Source: an uncultured Planctomycetaceae bacterium (lineage in GTDB: Bacteria > Planctomycetota > Planctomycetia > Pirellulales > UBA1268). Taken from it: 27,839 bases of DNA. Location of the stretch: positions 1 to 27,839 of the forward strand of contig CALCGM010000637.1 of NCBI GenBank assembly GCA_937900985.1, read 5' to 3'. A program made the position numbers and the translations under genes. Every line of letters begins with the position of its first letter. Positions within the stretch are counted from its first letter, which is position 1. The notes under the pieces were generated by a model. That model made no database searches. It saw only the letters and a program-made list of their open reading frames with translations, and was not told the origin of the DNA. Below, in pieces: positions 8,092-16,676 of this stretch.

Positions 8092-11000
8092 ATGACGGAG
8101 TGCCAGCGACACGGGTGTGGTAGGCGGGGGCTCTCACGATGGCTGGCTGCTGGCATCCTGGGGGCGTGCCTTGTGTGGACGCCCGCGGTGCCAGCCGCCG
8201 ACGCGACGACGGATGCTTCGCGGCTCGCGGCAGCCCTGCTCGACCAAGCCGGCTTTCATGGCGGCGTGATCGCGCATGTGGGCTGCGATGACGGTCAGCT
8301 GACCGCAGCAATCATGGCGGCGGCCACTGAGCAGGTGGGAGCGTCTGCCGGCGATGGATCGGTCGGTGGCGATGTGCTCCTGCTCGGGCTTGATGAGAAG
8401 CCTGAAAACGTGACAGCCGCTCGCGGGGCGATGGCAGAGGCGGGCTTCCTCGGTGTGGCCAACGTGGCGGCGTTTGATGGCGAGCATCTGCCCTTCATCG
8501 ACAACCTCGCCAACCTGGTGATTCTCGAGCGTGATGTGCCCGAAGCCGAGGTGATGCGGGTGCTCTGCCCAGGCGGCACTGTGATCAGGCGGCCCGATCG
8601 GGCGATCGCCAACGGACCTGGCGGCTGGGGGGGAGGCTGGCAGACGTTGACCAAGCCGAGATCCCGATCGATCGATGAGTGGACGCACTACTTCCACGAT
8701 GCCGCCGGCAATCCCGTGGCCCACGACACCGAGGTCGGGCCGCCGCGGCATCTGCAGTGGGTGGCCCATCCCCGCTGGTCGCGGCATCACGACCGGATGG
8801 CGAGCATGACGTCGCTGGTGTCGGCATCTGGCCGGCTCTACCTGATTCATGATGAGGGGTCGCGGGTGTCGATCGAGCTGCCACCGCACTGGCAGCTGGT
8901 GGCCCGCGATGCCTTCAACGGAACGCTCCTCTGGAAGCGCGAGATCCCCTCCTGGCACGACCACATGTGGCCGCTGAAGAGCGGGCCCACGCAGCTGGCG
9001 CGGCGGCTGGTGGCCGACGGTGACGACCTGTTTGTCACCCTCGGGCTGGATGCGGCGGTGTCGCGGCTCGACGGCCGCACCGGGGAAACGAAGGCGACCT
9101 ACGAGGGCACCGAGTCGACCGAGGAGATGCTCCACGATGCGGGGCTGCTGCTGTGCCTGGTGAACCATGGCCGCAGCGAACTTGAGGACTACACGCCGCA
9201 GCTGCGGGTGGGCGATCAAGGCCGTGTGGCGAAGGAGTTTCTCTGGAACGGCGAGCCGCGGGAGGTGCAGGCAATCGATGTGGCGACCGGCCAGCGGCTC
9301 TGGAGCCACACCGGACGCGTGGTGCCCCTCACGCTCACAATGGATGCCGAGCATGTCGTCTGGCACGACGGCGAGCGGCTGGTCTGCCATGACCGCCAGA
9401 CGGGCGAGCAGCGGTGGGCCTCGGAGGCAGCGCCGCGACGCCAGGCCCTGCCCTTCCACTTTGCGCCGAGGCTTGTGCTCTATGAGTCGGTCGCTCTCTA
9501 TGCCGGGGGTGAGGGGCGGATGCAGGCCTTCTCGCTTGCCAATGGTGAGCAGCTCTGGGAGTCGGAGCATGCCCGCAGCGGCTATCAGTCGCCGCAAGAC
9601 CTGATCGTGACCGGTGGCCTGGTGTGGGTGGCTCCCACGACCTCAACCAACGACACGGGGATCTACGTCGGCCGCGACCCGCTGACCGGCGAGGTCAAGA
9701 AAGAGTTTCCCCCTGATGTCGACACCTACTGGTTTCATCATCGCTGCCACATCGCCAAGGCGACCGACCGCTTCATCATTCCCTCGCGGACAGGGATCGA
9801 GTTTGTCGACTTCGATGCCAGCCACTGGGAGATCAACCACTGGGTGCGGGGCGGCTGTCTGTATGGCGTGCTGCCCTGCAACGGCCTGCTCTACGCACCG
9901 CCCCACGACTGCGCCTGCTACCCCGAGGCGAAGCTCAGCGGCTTCAATGCCCTCGCGCCCGAGCGGCCAAGCAGCGAGGCGACGCCCTTCCCCGATAAGG
10001 ATCGCATCGTGTTTGGGCCGGCCTATGGCGAGCCTGTGGATGAGGGCGACGGCGGGGCCGCCGACTGGCCGACCTACCGGCACGACTCCCGGCGGAGTGG
10101 GGCTGCCAGCGGACCTGTGCCTGCGGAGGCCGCATCGCTCTGGACAGCCCAGCTCTCGGGCCGCCTCTCCCCGCCGGTGGTGGCCGGTGGGCGTGCCTAC
10201 GTCGTCGAGATGGATGCCCACACCGTGCATGTCTTCGACGCTGAGAATGGGGAGCCGCTCTGGCAGCATGCTGCCGGCGGCCGCATCGACTCACCGCCAA
10301 CGGTCTGGCGGGGCCGCGTGCTGTTCGGCTCGACTGACGGGTTTGTGACCTGCCTGCGGGCCAAAGACGGGGCCCTGCTCTGGCGATACTTTGCCGCCCC
10401 TTCCGATCGGCGGCTGACCGCCTTCGATCAGATCGAGTCGGTCTGGCCGGTGCACGGCACGATCCTCGTGGAAAACGATGTGGCCCACTTCATTGTCGGC
10501 CGCTCGGCCTTCCTCGACGGCGGCATGCGGTATGTGCGAATCGATGCCCGCACCGGCAGCCAGGTAGCGGTGACGACAATCGACGACAACGATCCTTCCG
10601 GTGGCAAGCTGCAGGACCGGATTCAGACGCTGCAGATGCCCGCGGGGCTGTCGGACATCCTGTCGAGCGATGGCGAGAAGATCTACCTGCGGTCGCAGGC
10701 CTTTGAGATGGACGGCACGCGGAACAACCTCGGCCCGATCTCGGGCGATCCCGCCGAACAGGGAAGCAGTCAGGCGGGCGAAGGCCGGCACCTCTTCGCG
10801 CCGATGGGCTATCTCGACGACACCTGGTTTCATCGCTCCTACTGGATCTACGGCAAGAACTTCGCCGGCGGCCACAGCGGCTACTGGCAGGCTGGCAAGT
10901 ACACGCCCGGCGGCCGCATCCTCTGCTTCGACGACGACACGGTGTATGGCTATGCGCGGCTCCCTGAGTATTACCGCTGGACCACGCCACTGGAGCATCA

Positions 11001-12123
11001 GCTCTACGCCGCCAGCCTCGACGCGGCAGTCAAGACCGTGCAGCGGTCACCACCGCGACGGCGAAACGGTCAGCAGCGAGAGCCGGGGCTGATCACCTTT
11101 CCCGTCAGCGAGGCCCTCGATCCGTCGGGCAAGCCGGTGACCGTCTCGCTATGGATCAAGCCGGAGAGCCCCGGCGGTGTGATCCTGGCCCACGGTGGTG
11201 CTGTGCAGGGCTACAGCGTGGCGATTCGTCGCCGGCAGCCGATTTTTTCCGTGCGGGTTAGCAATCAGCTGGCACGTGTGGAAGCCGATGGACGCCTCGA
11301 TGAGGGCTGGAACCATCTGGTCTGTCGGCTCGAGGAGAGCGGTCGCCTCTCGATCATCCTCAACGGTGAGGAGGTGGCCGCAGGCGAAGGGCCAGGGCTG
11401 ATTCCGAGCAACCCCGCCAACCCGCTCGAGATCGGTGGCGACACCGGGAGCATTGTGGATGCCGAGCTCTTTGCAGGTGAGCAGGCTCCTCGCTTCGCCG
11501 GCAGCATCGATGACCTGCGGATCAGCCATCAGCCGATGTCGCTTGAGCAGGCGGAGGCCATTTTTAAGGATCCCGCAGCTGCACAGGGGCCAGCCGCACT
11601 GCTGTGCACGTTCGACAATGGCGATGCCCGCGACAGCTCTCGCCGCGATGGCCCCAGCCCTCCGATGGGCGATCTGCCCACAGCCGCCGGGCGGCTTGGG
11701 GAGGCGGTGGTGTTTCCCAAGCGGGTCGCCCGGCAGGCCGCGCCGGCGACGAGTGCGATTGGCGAGAACGGTCTTGGCTACGAGCAGAAGTGGACCCGCT
11801 TTGTGCCCCTGTTTGTGCGGGGGATGGTTGTTGGGGACGGCCGGATTGTGGTGGCGGGGCCGCCCGATCTGGTCGACTCCGAACAGGCTCTGGTGGGGCT
11901 CGCGGCTGACGATGAGGTGATGCGTGCGGAGCTGGTGAGGCAGGATGCGGCCCTGGCTGGTGGCGAGGGAGGGCTGCTGCGGATTCTCTCAGCAGCCGAC
12001 GGTAGCCATCTGCTCGACACCACCACCGACTACCTCCCTGTCTGGGACGGAGTGATTGCCGCTGGTGGCCGGCTCTATGTGTCGACGACCGACGGCCGGC
12101 TGATCTGCCAGGGGGAGCGGTGA
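8092..12123 (+). CDS. Exported methyltransferase-like / PQQ beta-propeller / LamG protein
   Basis: This 1343-residue protein is probably periplasmic or surface-exposed. Residues 1-36 form a signal peptide (basic start, LAAGILGACLVWTPAVPA). Residues about 55-170 look like a class I SAM-methyltransferase fold: HVGCDDGQL (motif I, 62-70), LLGLD (97-101), AFDGEHLPF (127-135), LVILE (142-146) and VLCPGG (157-162). Residues about 215-620 and 655-935 are PQQ-like propeller blades of the form A-x-D-G-x-x-LW, for example ARDAFNGTLLWK and VFDAENGEPLWQ. Residues about 1000-1160 resemble a LamG/concanavalin-like domain (SLWIKPES, GWNHLVC, GSIDDLRI). A last propeller strand set ends the protein (VSTTDGRLICQ). 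GGGAGG 7 nt upstream supports this ATG. The stop overlaps the next gene's ATG by 1 nt (TGATG). Substrate and reaction are unknown. PQQ-like repeats do not by themselves mean PQQ binding. Confidence 0.85.
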   Translation: MTECQRHGCGRRGLSRWLAAGILGACLVWTPAVPAADATTDASRLAAALLDQAGFHGGVIAHVGCDDGQLTAAIMAAATEQVGASAGDGSVGGDVLLLGLDEKPENVTAARGAMAEAGFLGVANVAAFDGEHLPFIDNLANLVILERDVPEAEVMRVLCPGGTVIRRPDRAIANGPGGWGGGWQTLTKPRSRSIDEWTHYFHDAAGNPVAHDTEVGPPRHLQWVAHPRWSRHHDRMASMTSLVSASGRLYLIHDEGSRVSIELPPHWQLVARDAFNGTLLWKREIPSWHDHMWPLKSGPTQLARRLVADGDDLFVTLGLDAAVSRLDGRTGETKATYEGTESTEEMLHDAGLLLCLVNHGRSELEDYTPQLRVGDQGRVAKEFLWNGEPREVQAIDVATGQRLWSHTGRVVPLTLTMDAEHVVWHDGERLVCHDRQTGEQRWASEAAPRRQALPFHFAPRLVLYESVALYAGGEGRMQAFSLANGEQLWESEHARSGYQSPQDLIVTGGLVWVAPTTSTNDTGIYVGRDPLTGEVKKEFPPDVDTYWFHHRCHIAKATDRFIIPSRTGIEFVDFDASHWEINHWVRGGCLYGVLPCNGLLYAPPHDCACYPEAKLSGFNALAPERPSSEATPFPDKDRIVFGPAYGEPVDEGDGGAADWPTYRHDSRRSGAASGPVPAEAASLWTAQLSGRLSPPVVAGGRAYVVEMDAHTVHVFDAENGEPLWQHAAGGRIDSPPTVWRGRVLFGSTDGFVTCLRAKDGALLWRYFAAPSDRRLTAFDQIESVWPVHGTILVENDVAHFIVGRSAFLDGGMRYVRIDARTGSQVAVTTIDDNDPSGGKLQDRIQTLQMPAGLSDILSSDGEKIYLRSQAFEMDGTRNNLGPISGDPAEQGSSQAGEGRHLFAPMGYLDDTWFHRSYWIYGKNFAGGHSGYWQAGKYTPGGRILCFDDDTVYGYARLPEYYRWTTPLEHQLYAASLDAAVKTVQRSPPRRRNGQQREPGLITFPVSEALDPSGKPVTVSLWIKPESPGGVILAHGGAVQGYSVAIRRRQPIFSVRVSNQLARVEADGRLDEGWNHLVCRLEESGRLSIILNGEEVAAGEGPGLIPSNPANPLEIGGDTGSIVDAELFAGEQAPRFAGSIDDLRISHQPMSLEQAEAIFKDPAAAQGPAALLCTFDNGDARDSSRRDGPSPPMGDLPTAAGRLGEAVVFPKRVARQAAPATSAIGENGLGYEQKWTRFVPLFVRGMVVGDGRIVVAGPPDLVDSEQALVGLAADDEVMRAELVRQDAALAGGEGGLLRILSAADGSHLLDTTTDYLPVWDGVIAAGGRLYVSTTDGRLICQGER

Positions 12124-13136
12124 TGAGAGGCTGCCGATGGTGGGTGCAGAGCACCGGCGCGCTGGCAGCGGCTGCCGGGATGCTGCTTGCGACTCCGGGA
12201 GTCGCCTGTTCGATTCCCGTGTTTCGCTATGCCCTCGAGCGGTGGCCGGCGGATCTGTTTGTGGCCACGGCTTCGGTGCCGGTGGTGGCAACAGCGGCTG
12301 AGAAGCAGGCGATCACCTGGCTTGAGGATCAGGCGCAGCCCAACGGTGGACCGCTGAATCTTGCAGTCAAGCGGACGCCTGCGACCGACGACGCGACAGC
12401 CGCTGATCGCGGGTCGCTGGTGATAGCTCGTCAGAGCCGAGGAAGTGAGCCCGCGGTGCTCTGGTCGGGTGGTCTGGCTGAGGCTGAGGCCACCTTGGCC
12501 ACGAGCCCGTGGCAACGGGAGCTGGTGCGGCGGCTCGCGAGCGGCGATGCCGTTGTCTGGGTTGTGCTGGAAGGAGCGGATCCGGCCGCGGCAGCGCAGG
12601 CTCACCAGCTGCTCCGTGACCAACTGCCGCAGCTGGCGGAAGACACCGTCTTGCCGCGTGGGATCGGCCTGCCGGGCTCCGAACTGTTGGCTGGCATTCC
12701 GCTGGAGGTCCGGTTTTCGGTGCTCACCGTGCCAGCGGATGCCGCCGGCGAAGCCCTGCTGCGGGCCACGCTGCTGGCAGGCAGAAAGGAATCGGCGGCT
12801 GAAGGTGAGGCGATCGACCCGCAGGCGGCTTTGGTGGCGGCCGTCTTCGGCCGCGGTCGCGCGGCAGTCGTGGTTCCCGCAGCCACGCTGACGGTCGACG
12901 CCGTGGCGGAGTTTACCGCGTTTCTCTGCGGGGCCTGCTCCTGCCAGGTGAAGCAGCTCAACCCCGGCTTTGATCTGCTCCTGCCGGTCGACTGGGAGCA
13001 GCTGCTCTTTGGCGAGGGCCTGGCGGCATTGCCGCGTCTGCCGGCAGAGCCCGCGGCCGCCAGCCAGCCAGAGCTCGTGCCGATTCCTGCGGGCCGTTCT
13101 CGATCCCGTGCTGCGACATCGAGGGCCGGGCCGTGA
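12123..13136 (+). CDS. Secreted planctomycete protein with CxxCxC motif, function unknown
   Basis: The 337-residue protein has a short signal sequence (residues 1-28, ending TPGVA) directly followed by CSIPVFRYALERW. I recognise that sequence as a conserved start of planctomycete hypothetical proteins. Residue C29 could be the +1 cysteine of a lipoprotein, but the preceding GVA is a poor lipobox and equally fits signal peptidase I. Middle segments SPWQRELVRRLASGDAVVWVVLEG (split at 128-151) and VFGRGRA (241-247) look conserved. FLCGACSCQVKQLNPG near 267-282 carries cysteines 269, 272 and 274, a possible metal or redox site. The C-terminus is a low-complexity Pro/Ala/Ser/Arg tail. The ATG at 12123 overlaps the previous TGA by 1 nt; a GTG one codon earlier is possible. 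The next gene overlaps by 4 nt. It probably acts with the upstream exported protein or the binding protein, which is inference from the operon only. Confidence 0.75.
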   Translation: MRGCRWWVQSTGALAAAAGMLLATPGVACSIPVFRYALERWPADLFVATASVPVVATAAEKQAITWLEDQAQPNGGPLNLAVKRTPATDDATAADRGSLVIARQSRGSEPAVLWSGGLAEAEATLATSPWQRELVRRLASGDAVVWVVLEGADPAAAAQAHQLLRDQLPQLAEDTVLPRGIGLPGSELLAGIPLEVRFSVLTVPADAAGEALLRATLLAGRKESAAEGEAIDPQAALVAAVFGRGRAAVVVPAATLTVDAVAEFTAFLCGACSCQVKQLNPGFDLLLPVDWEQLLFGEGLAALPRLPAEPAAASQPELVPIPAGRSRSRAATSRAGP

Positions 13137-14698
13137 GGGTTGTCGTCAGCCATCCTCGGCGCGGCCGCACGCTGGCCGCTGTGGTCGTGGTGCTGTCGCT
13201 GGCTGTGCTGTTCGGCCTGGGCGGGCTGCTGCTTGCCCCCGCTGAGCGTGGCAGGCCCGCCGGCCCGACGACGAAGCCAACGGCCACCACTCCGCCGGTC
13301 GTGCTCTTCTGTGCGGCCAGCAATCGTTCGGTGATGGAAGCAATCCTGGCCGACTACCGCAGCGAAACCGGCCGTGAGGTGGTCGTGCAGTATGGGCCGT
13401 CGCAGGCCCTGCTGGCGTCGCTTTCGATCAGTGGCACCGCCGATCTTTTTCTGCCGGCCGATGCGTCGTATCTCGACCTGGCCCGTGCACAGGGGCTGAT
13501 CGACGCGGTGTTTCCCCTGGCGGTGATGCGAGCGGTCGTTGCCGTGCCTCGGGGCAACCCGCTGGGGCTGGCGACACTTGAAGACCTCCTGGCTGGCGAT
13601 GTGCGGCTGGCGATGGCCAATCCCGACGCAGCGGCCATCGGCATGGTCACCAAACGCACGCTCGAGGCCAGCGGCGACTGGGAACGGCTGGCGGCTGCGG
13701 TGGATGTGTTTACGACCACCGTCACAGAGGTGACCAATGCGGTGAAGCTCGGTGCGGCCGACGCGGGCATCGTCTACGACGCGGTGCTGCACGACTATCC
13801 CGATCTGGAAGCGGTGGCGGTCGAGCCTCTGGGTGGGATTCGCTCGCAGGTCGGGCTGGCGGTGGCCTCAGGAAGCTCGCAGCCGCAGGCGGCGTCCCAT
13901 CTGGCTCGCTACATCGCCGCTGCCGACCGTGGGCTCGTGCACTACCAGGAGCACGACTACACACCGCTTGAGGGAGATCTCTGGGATGACCAGCCAGAGC
14001 TCACGCTCTACGCAGGCTCGATGCTGCGGCCGGCCATCGAGGAGACGCTCACGGCCTTTGAGGCACGCGAGGGAGTGACCGTCACCACGGTCTACAACGG
14101 CTGTGGGATTCTTGTCGCGCAGATGGAGGCAGGCCGGGTGCCGGATGCCTACTTTGCATGTGATGTGGAGTTTATGAACCAGGTGGCGGATCGCTTCCCG
14201 GATGCCGAGGAGATCTCGCAGAACGAGCTGGTGATCCTCGTGGCCAAGGGCAACCCCAAAGGGATCGGCAGCCTCCGCGATCTGGCGACGACGGGGCTGC
14301 GAGTGGGGATTGGTCATGAGAAGCAGTGTGCGATGGGCTGGCTGACGCAGCGGACGCTCTCCGAGGGAGGCGTTCAGGAGCAGGTGATGGAGAATGTCGT
14401 CGTGCAGACGCCCACCGGCGACATGCTGGTCAACCAGATGCGGAGCGGGTCGCTCGATGCGGCCGTGGTCTATCTCAGCAACGCAGCCGGCGCCGGCGAT
14501 GTGCTCGACGCGGTTCGGATCACCGACCTGCCCTGTTCAGTCGCTAGCCAGCCCTACGGGGTGGCCGCCGGCTCACCGAGGCGGCGGCTGGCGGAGCGGC
14601 TCGGCGAGGAGTTTCGCTCGCAGCTCTCGCGGGAGATCTTTGAGGCAGAGGGATTCCGCTGGCTGGATGCCCACGACCTCGTTCCGCAGCCTGAGTGA
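13133..14698 (+). CDS. Tandem ModA-type oxyanion-binding protein
   Basis: This 521-residue membrane-anchored or exported protein contains two ModA-like periplasmic binding domains in one chain. An N-terminal hydrophobic segment (residues 13-35) serves as anchor or signal. Domain 1 (about 55-275) shows FCAASN, VVQYGPSQALLASL, TADLFLPAD, ANPDAAAIGMVTK and GIVYDAV, close to molybdate-binding ModA including its serine and tyrosine ligand positions. Domain 2 (about 288-515) has YAGSMLRPAIEE, YNGCGILVAQME, GHEKQCAMGW and TPTGDMLVNQMRSGSLDAAVVYLSN. In it, loops equivalent to the ModA ligand loops carry C323 and C399. The GTG start overlaps the preceding TGA (GTGA). The stop overlaps the next possible GTG. 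It delivers substrate to the permease and ATPase encoded next. Molybdate or tungstate is the likeliest ligand of domain 1; the ligand of domain 2 is uncertain. Confidence 0.85.
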   Translation: MRVVVSHPRRGRTLAAVVVVLSLAVLFGLGGLLLAPAERGRPAGPTTKPTATTPPVVLFCAASNRSVMEAILADYRSETGREVVVQYGPSQALLASLSISGTADLFLPADASYLDLARAQGLIDAVFPLAVMRAVVAVPRGNPLGLATLEDLLAGDVRLAMANPDAAAIGMVTKRTLEASGDWERLAAAVDVFTTTVTEVTNAVKLGAADAGIVYDAVLHDYPDLEAVAVEPLGGIRSQVGLAVASGSSQPQAASHLARYIAAADRGLVHYQEHDYTPLEGDLWDDQPELTLYAGSMLRPAIEETLTAFEAREGVTVTTVYNGCGILVAQMEAGRVPDAYFACDVEFMNQVADRFPDAEEISQNELVILVAKGNPKGIGSLRDLATTGLRVGIGHEKQCAMGWLTQRTLSEGGVQEQVMENVVVQTPTGDMLVNQMRSGSLDAAVVYLSNAAGAGDVLDAVRITDLPCSVASQPYGVAAGSPRRRLAERLGEEFRSQLSREIFEAEGFRWLDAHDLVPQPE

Positions 14699-15591
14699 TC
14701 CACCGCATGTCTGCCGACGCATCCCAGCCACGATCGACCGACCCGCAGCCCGAGCCACAGAGTGGCGGGCAGCAGCGGCCGTTTCGCACCGGCTCGGAGT
14801 GGCCTTTTTTCGTGGTCAGCGGGGCGATCGGCGGTGGCTACGTGCTGCTGCTGCTGGCCCTGCTCGCGGCCGACGTCGCCTCGACCTCTCTGGAAGACCT
14901 GAGGGCCGCGCTGACGAAGCCCGAGATTCTCTTTGCCGTGCGGATGACGCTGGTGAGCTGCACGTTGGCTGCGCTCGCCTCGCTGTGGGTGGCGGTGCCG
15001 CTGGGCTATCTGCTTGAGCGGTTTGCCTTTCGCGGGCGTGGCTTCGTCGACGCGGTGCTGGATATTCCTGTCGTGCTGCCGCCGCTGGTGCTGGGCTTAA
15101 GCCTCCTGATCCTGTTTCATCTGCCGATTGCGGGCACGACGCTCGAGGCGTTCGTGCAGCGGAGCCTCGGCCTGCAGGTGACCTACGCCCCGGTGGCGGT
15201 GGTGCTGGCCCAGTTTGTGGTGGCGGCGGCCTTTGCGATTCATTCGATGCGGCTGACCTTTGCCCGCATCGATCCGCGGCCGGAGGCGATCGCGATGACG
15301 CTCGGCTGCCGTCGCAGCCAGGCCTTCTGGAGGGTTGCCTTTCCCCAGGCCTGGCGGGGCATGGTGGCGGCCTTCAGCATTGCTTGGGCGAGATCGCTCG
15401 GTGAGTTTGGGCCGATCCTCGTGTTTGCCGGAGCCACGCGGATGAAGACGGAGGTGCTCTCGACCACCGTGTTTCTCGAGCTCAGCGTCGGTCGGCTGGA
15501 GGCAGCCGTGGCGGTGTCGCTGGTGATGGTGGCCGCGGCGGTGATCGTGCTGGGGATCGTGCGGCTTGCTGGCGGGAGGGTGGCGGGATGA
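14695..15591 (+). CDS. ModB-type ABC transporter permease
   Basis: The inner-membrane permease has up to 298 residues and hydrophobic segments near residues 36-58, 85-105, 119-144, 180-205 and 265-292. The middle contains VLDIPVVLPPLVLGLSLL, and the cytoplasmic EAA loop appears as EAIAMTLGCRRSQAFWRV followed by FSIAWARSLGEFGPILVFAG, both characteristic of molybdate/sulfate-type permeases. The GTG at 14695 overlaps the upstream TGA by 4 nt (GTGATC). An ATG at 14707 is an alternative start, giving 294 residues. The first 30 residues are Pro/Gln-rich and probably cytoplasmic. Its stop overlaps the ATPase start (ATGA). It forms the channel for the oxyanion bound by the tandem binding protein. Confidence 0.9.
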   Translation: MIHRMSADASQPRSTDPQPEPQSGGQQRPFRTGSEWPFFVVSGAIGGGYVLLLLALLAADVASTSLEDLRAALTKPEILFAVRMTLVSCTLAALASLWVAVPLGYLLERFAFRGRGFVDAVLDIPVVLPPLVLGLSLLILFHLPIAGTTLEAFVQRSLGLQVTYAPVAVVLAQFVVAAAFAIHSMRLTFARIDPRPEAIAMTLGCRRSQAFWRVAFPQAWRGMVAAFSIAWARSLGEFGPILVFAGATRMKTEVLSTTVFLELSVGRLEAAVAVSLVMVAAAVIVLGIVRLAGGRVAG

Positions 15592-16328
15592 TTGAGCTTC
15601 GCCGCCTGAGCGTTCGTAGCGGGGGGTTTGCGGTTGAGAATCTTGAGTTGATGGTGCCCGCCGGCGGCTACGGCGTCTTGATGGGCAGCACGGGTAGCGG
15701 GAAGACCACGCTGCTGGAGGCGATCTGCGGGCTTCGCGTCGTGAGCGGCGGGAGCGTCTGGCTCGATGGCGTCGATGTCACCCGCTGGAACGTTGGCAGC
15801 CGGGGGATCGGTTATGTGCCGCAGGATGCGGGCCTGTTTCCCACGCTCAGCGTCCGCGAGCACCTGGCGTTTGGGCTTGTGCTGCGGCGGGTGTCGCGGC
15901 GGGAGATCCGTCGCCGCGTTGAGGAGGTGGCCGCGGCGCTGGGGATCACCTCGCTGCTGTCGCGGACTCCCAAGCACCTCAGCGGTGGTGAGGCGCGGCG
16001 GGTGGCGATCGGTCGGGCGATTGCCTTTCATCCACGGCTGCTGCTGCTGGATGAGCCGCTCTCCGCACTCGATGAAGACCACCGGCTGCGGCTGCTGGAG
16101 CTGCTGCGAAACGTGCACCGCAACGAGCGGGTGACGACGCTGCATGTGACCCACTACAGCGACGAGGCCGCGGCGGTTGGCGAGCATTTCTTTCGGCTTG
16201 AAGGCGGCCGGATCGTGGTCTGCCACCAGCCGAGCCCTGCGTTGGTAGGCCGAGCAGACGCCTGCCGGATTGAAGACTCCAAGGGGAGTCACACAACAGG
16301 AGGCCGCGGGGGCGGTGAGACACGATGA
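15588..16328 (+). CDS. ModC-type ABC transporter ATP-binding protein
   Basis: This 246-residue ATPase powers the transporter. It has Walker A GSTGSGKTT (33-41), Q-loop YVPQD (76-80), signature LSGGE (131-135), Walker B LLLLDEP (151-157), D-loop SALD (159-162) and H-loop VTH (187-189). This is a complete catalytic set. Unlike classical ModC it lacks the C-terminal mop/TOBE regulatory domain; after residue 205 only a short polar tail remains. The ATG overlaps the permease TGA, and its own TGA overlaps the next ATG, continuing the chain of coupled genes. ModC-like specificity is inferred from the neighbouring ModA and ModB homologues. Confidence 0.9.
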   Translation: MIELRRLSVRSGGFAVENLELMVPAGGYGVLMGSTGSGKTTLLEAICGLRVVSGGSVWLDGVDVTRWNVGSRGIGYVPQDAGLFPTLSVREHLAFGLVLRRVSRREIRRRVEEVAAALGITSLLSRTPKHLSGGEARRVAIGRAIAFHPRLLLLDEPLSALDEDHRLRLLELLRNVHRNERVTTLHVTHYSDEAAAVGEHFFRLEGGRIVVCHQPSPALVGRADACRIEDSKGSHTTGGRGGGETR

Positions 16329-16609
16329 AGGTGCAGGTCGACGCCACAGGGCAGCTGCGGACGGCGGCAGGCTGGGGGGAAACGACCGTTGAGCTTGAAG
16401 ACGGCACCACGCTGCGTGGGCTGCTCGAGAGGCTTGCTGCCAACACCGGCGCGTTGCGACCGCATCTCTTTGATGAGGAGGGCCGTGTGCAGCCAAGCCT
16501 GCTGCTGGTGGTCAATGGGGCCGCGGTCGCCGGAGGCGCGGGGGCCGCTGCGGCACGCCTCGCCGACGGAGACCGGGTGAGCCTGATGCCGCCGGTGGCG
16601 GGCGGGTGA
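16325..16609 (+). CDS. MoaD/ThiS-family sulfur carrier protein
   Basis: The 94-residue protein has a ubiquitin-like beta-grasp pattern: KVQVDATGQLRTAAG, a VELEDGTTLRGLLERLA segment, LLLVVNGAAV, LADGDRVSLMPPVAGG. It ends exactly in Gly-Gly, the residues that are adenylated and converted to a thiocarboxylate in MoaD, ThiS and related carriers. LADGDRVSLMPPVAGG strongly resembles the MoaD C-terminus. Its ATG overlaps the ATPase stop (ATGA), and the gene for a ThiF/MoeB-like E1 enzyme follows after 67 nt. That pairing supports a carrier/activator couple. Whether it feeds molybdopterin synthase cannot be told, because no MoaE gene lies in the window. Confidence 0.85.
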   Translation: MKVQVDATGQLRTAAGWGETTVELEDGTTLRGLLERLAANTGALRPHLFDEEGRVQPSLLLVVNGAAVAGGAGAAAARLADGDRVSLMPPVAGG

Positions 16610-16662
16610 AGGGAGCCGGTGCAGCGGCGACGGAGAGAGAGCCAGAGGCTTTGGATTGAGAC

Positions 16663-16670
16663 GAAGGAGG
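16663..16670 (+). promoter_or_regulatory. Strong ribosome binding site of the ThiF/MoeB gene
   Basis: GAAGGAGG lies 6 nt before the ATG at 16677. It decides that start over an in-frame TTG at 16656, and it shows that this gene, unlike the six before it, is initiated independently rather than by stop-start overlap. Confidence 0.75.
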
Positions 16671-16676
16671 GCGGCG

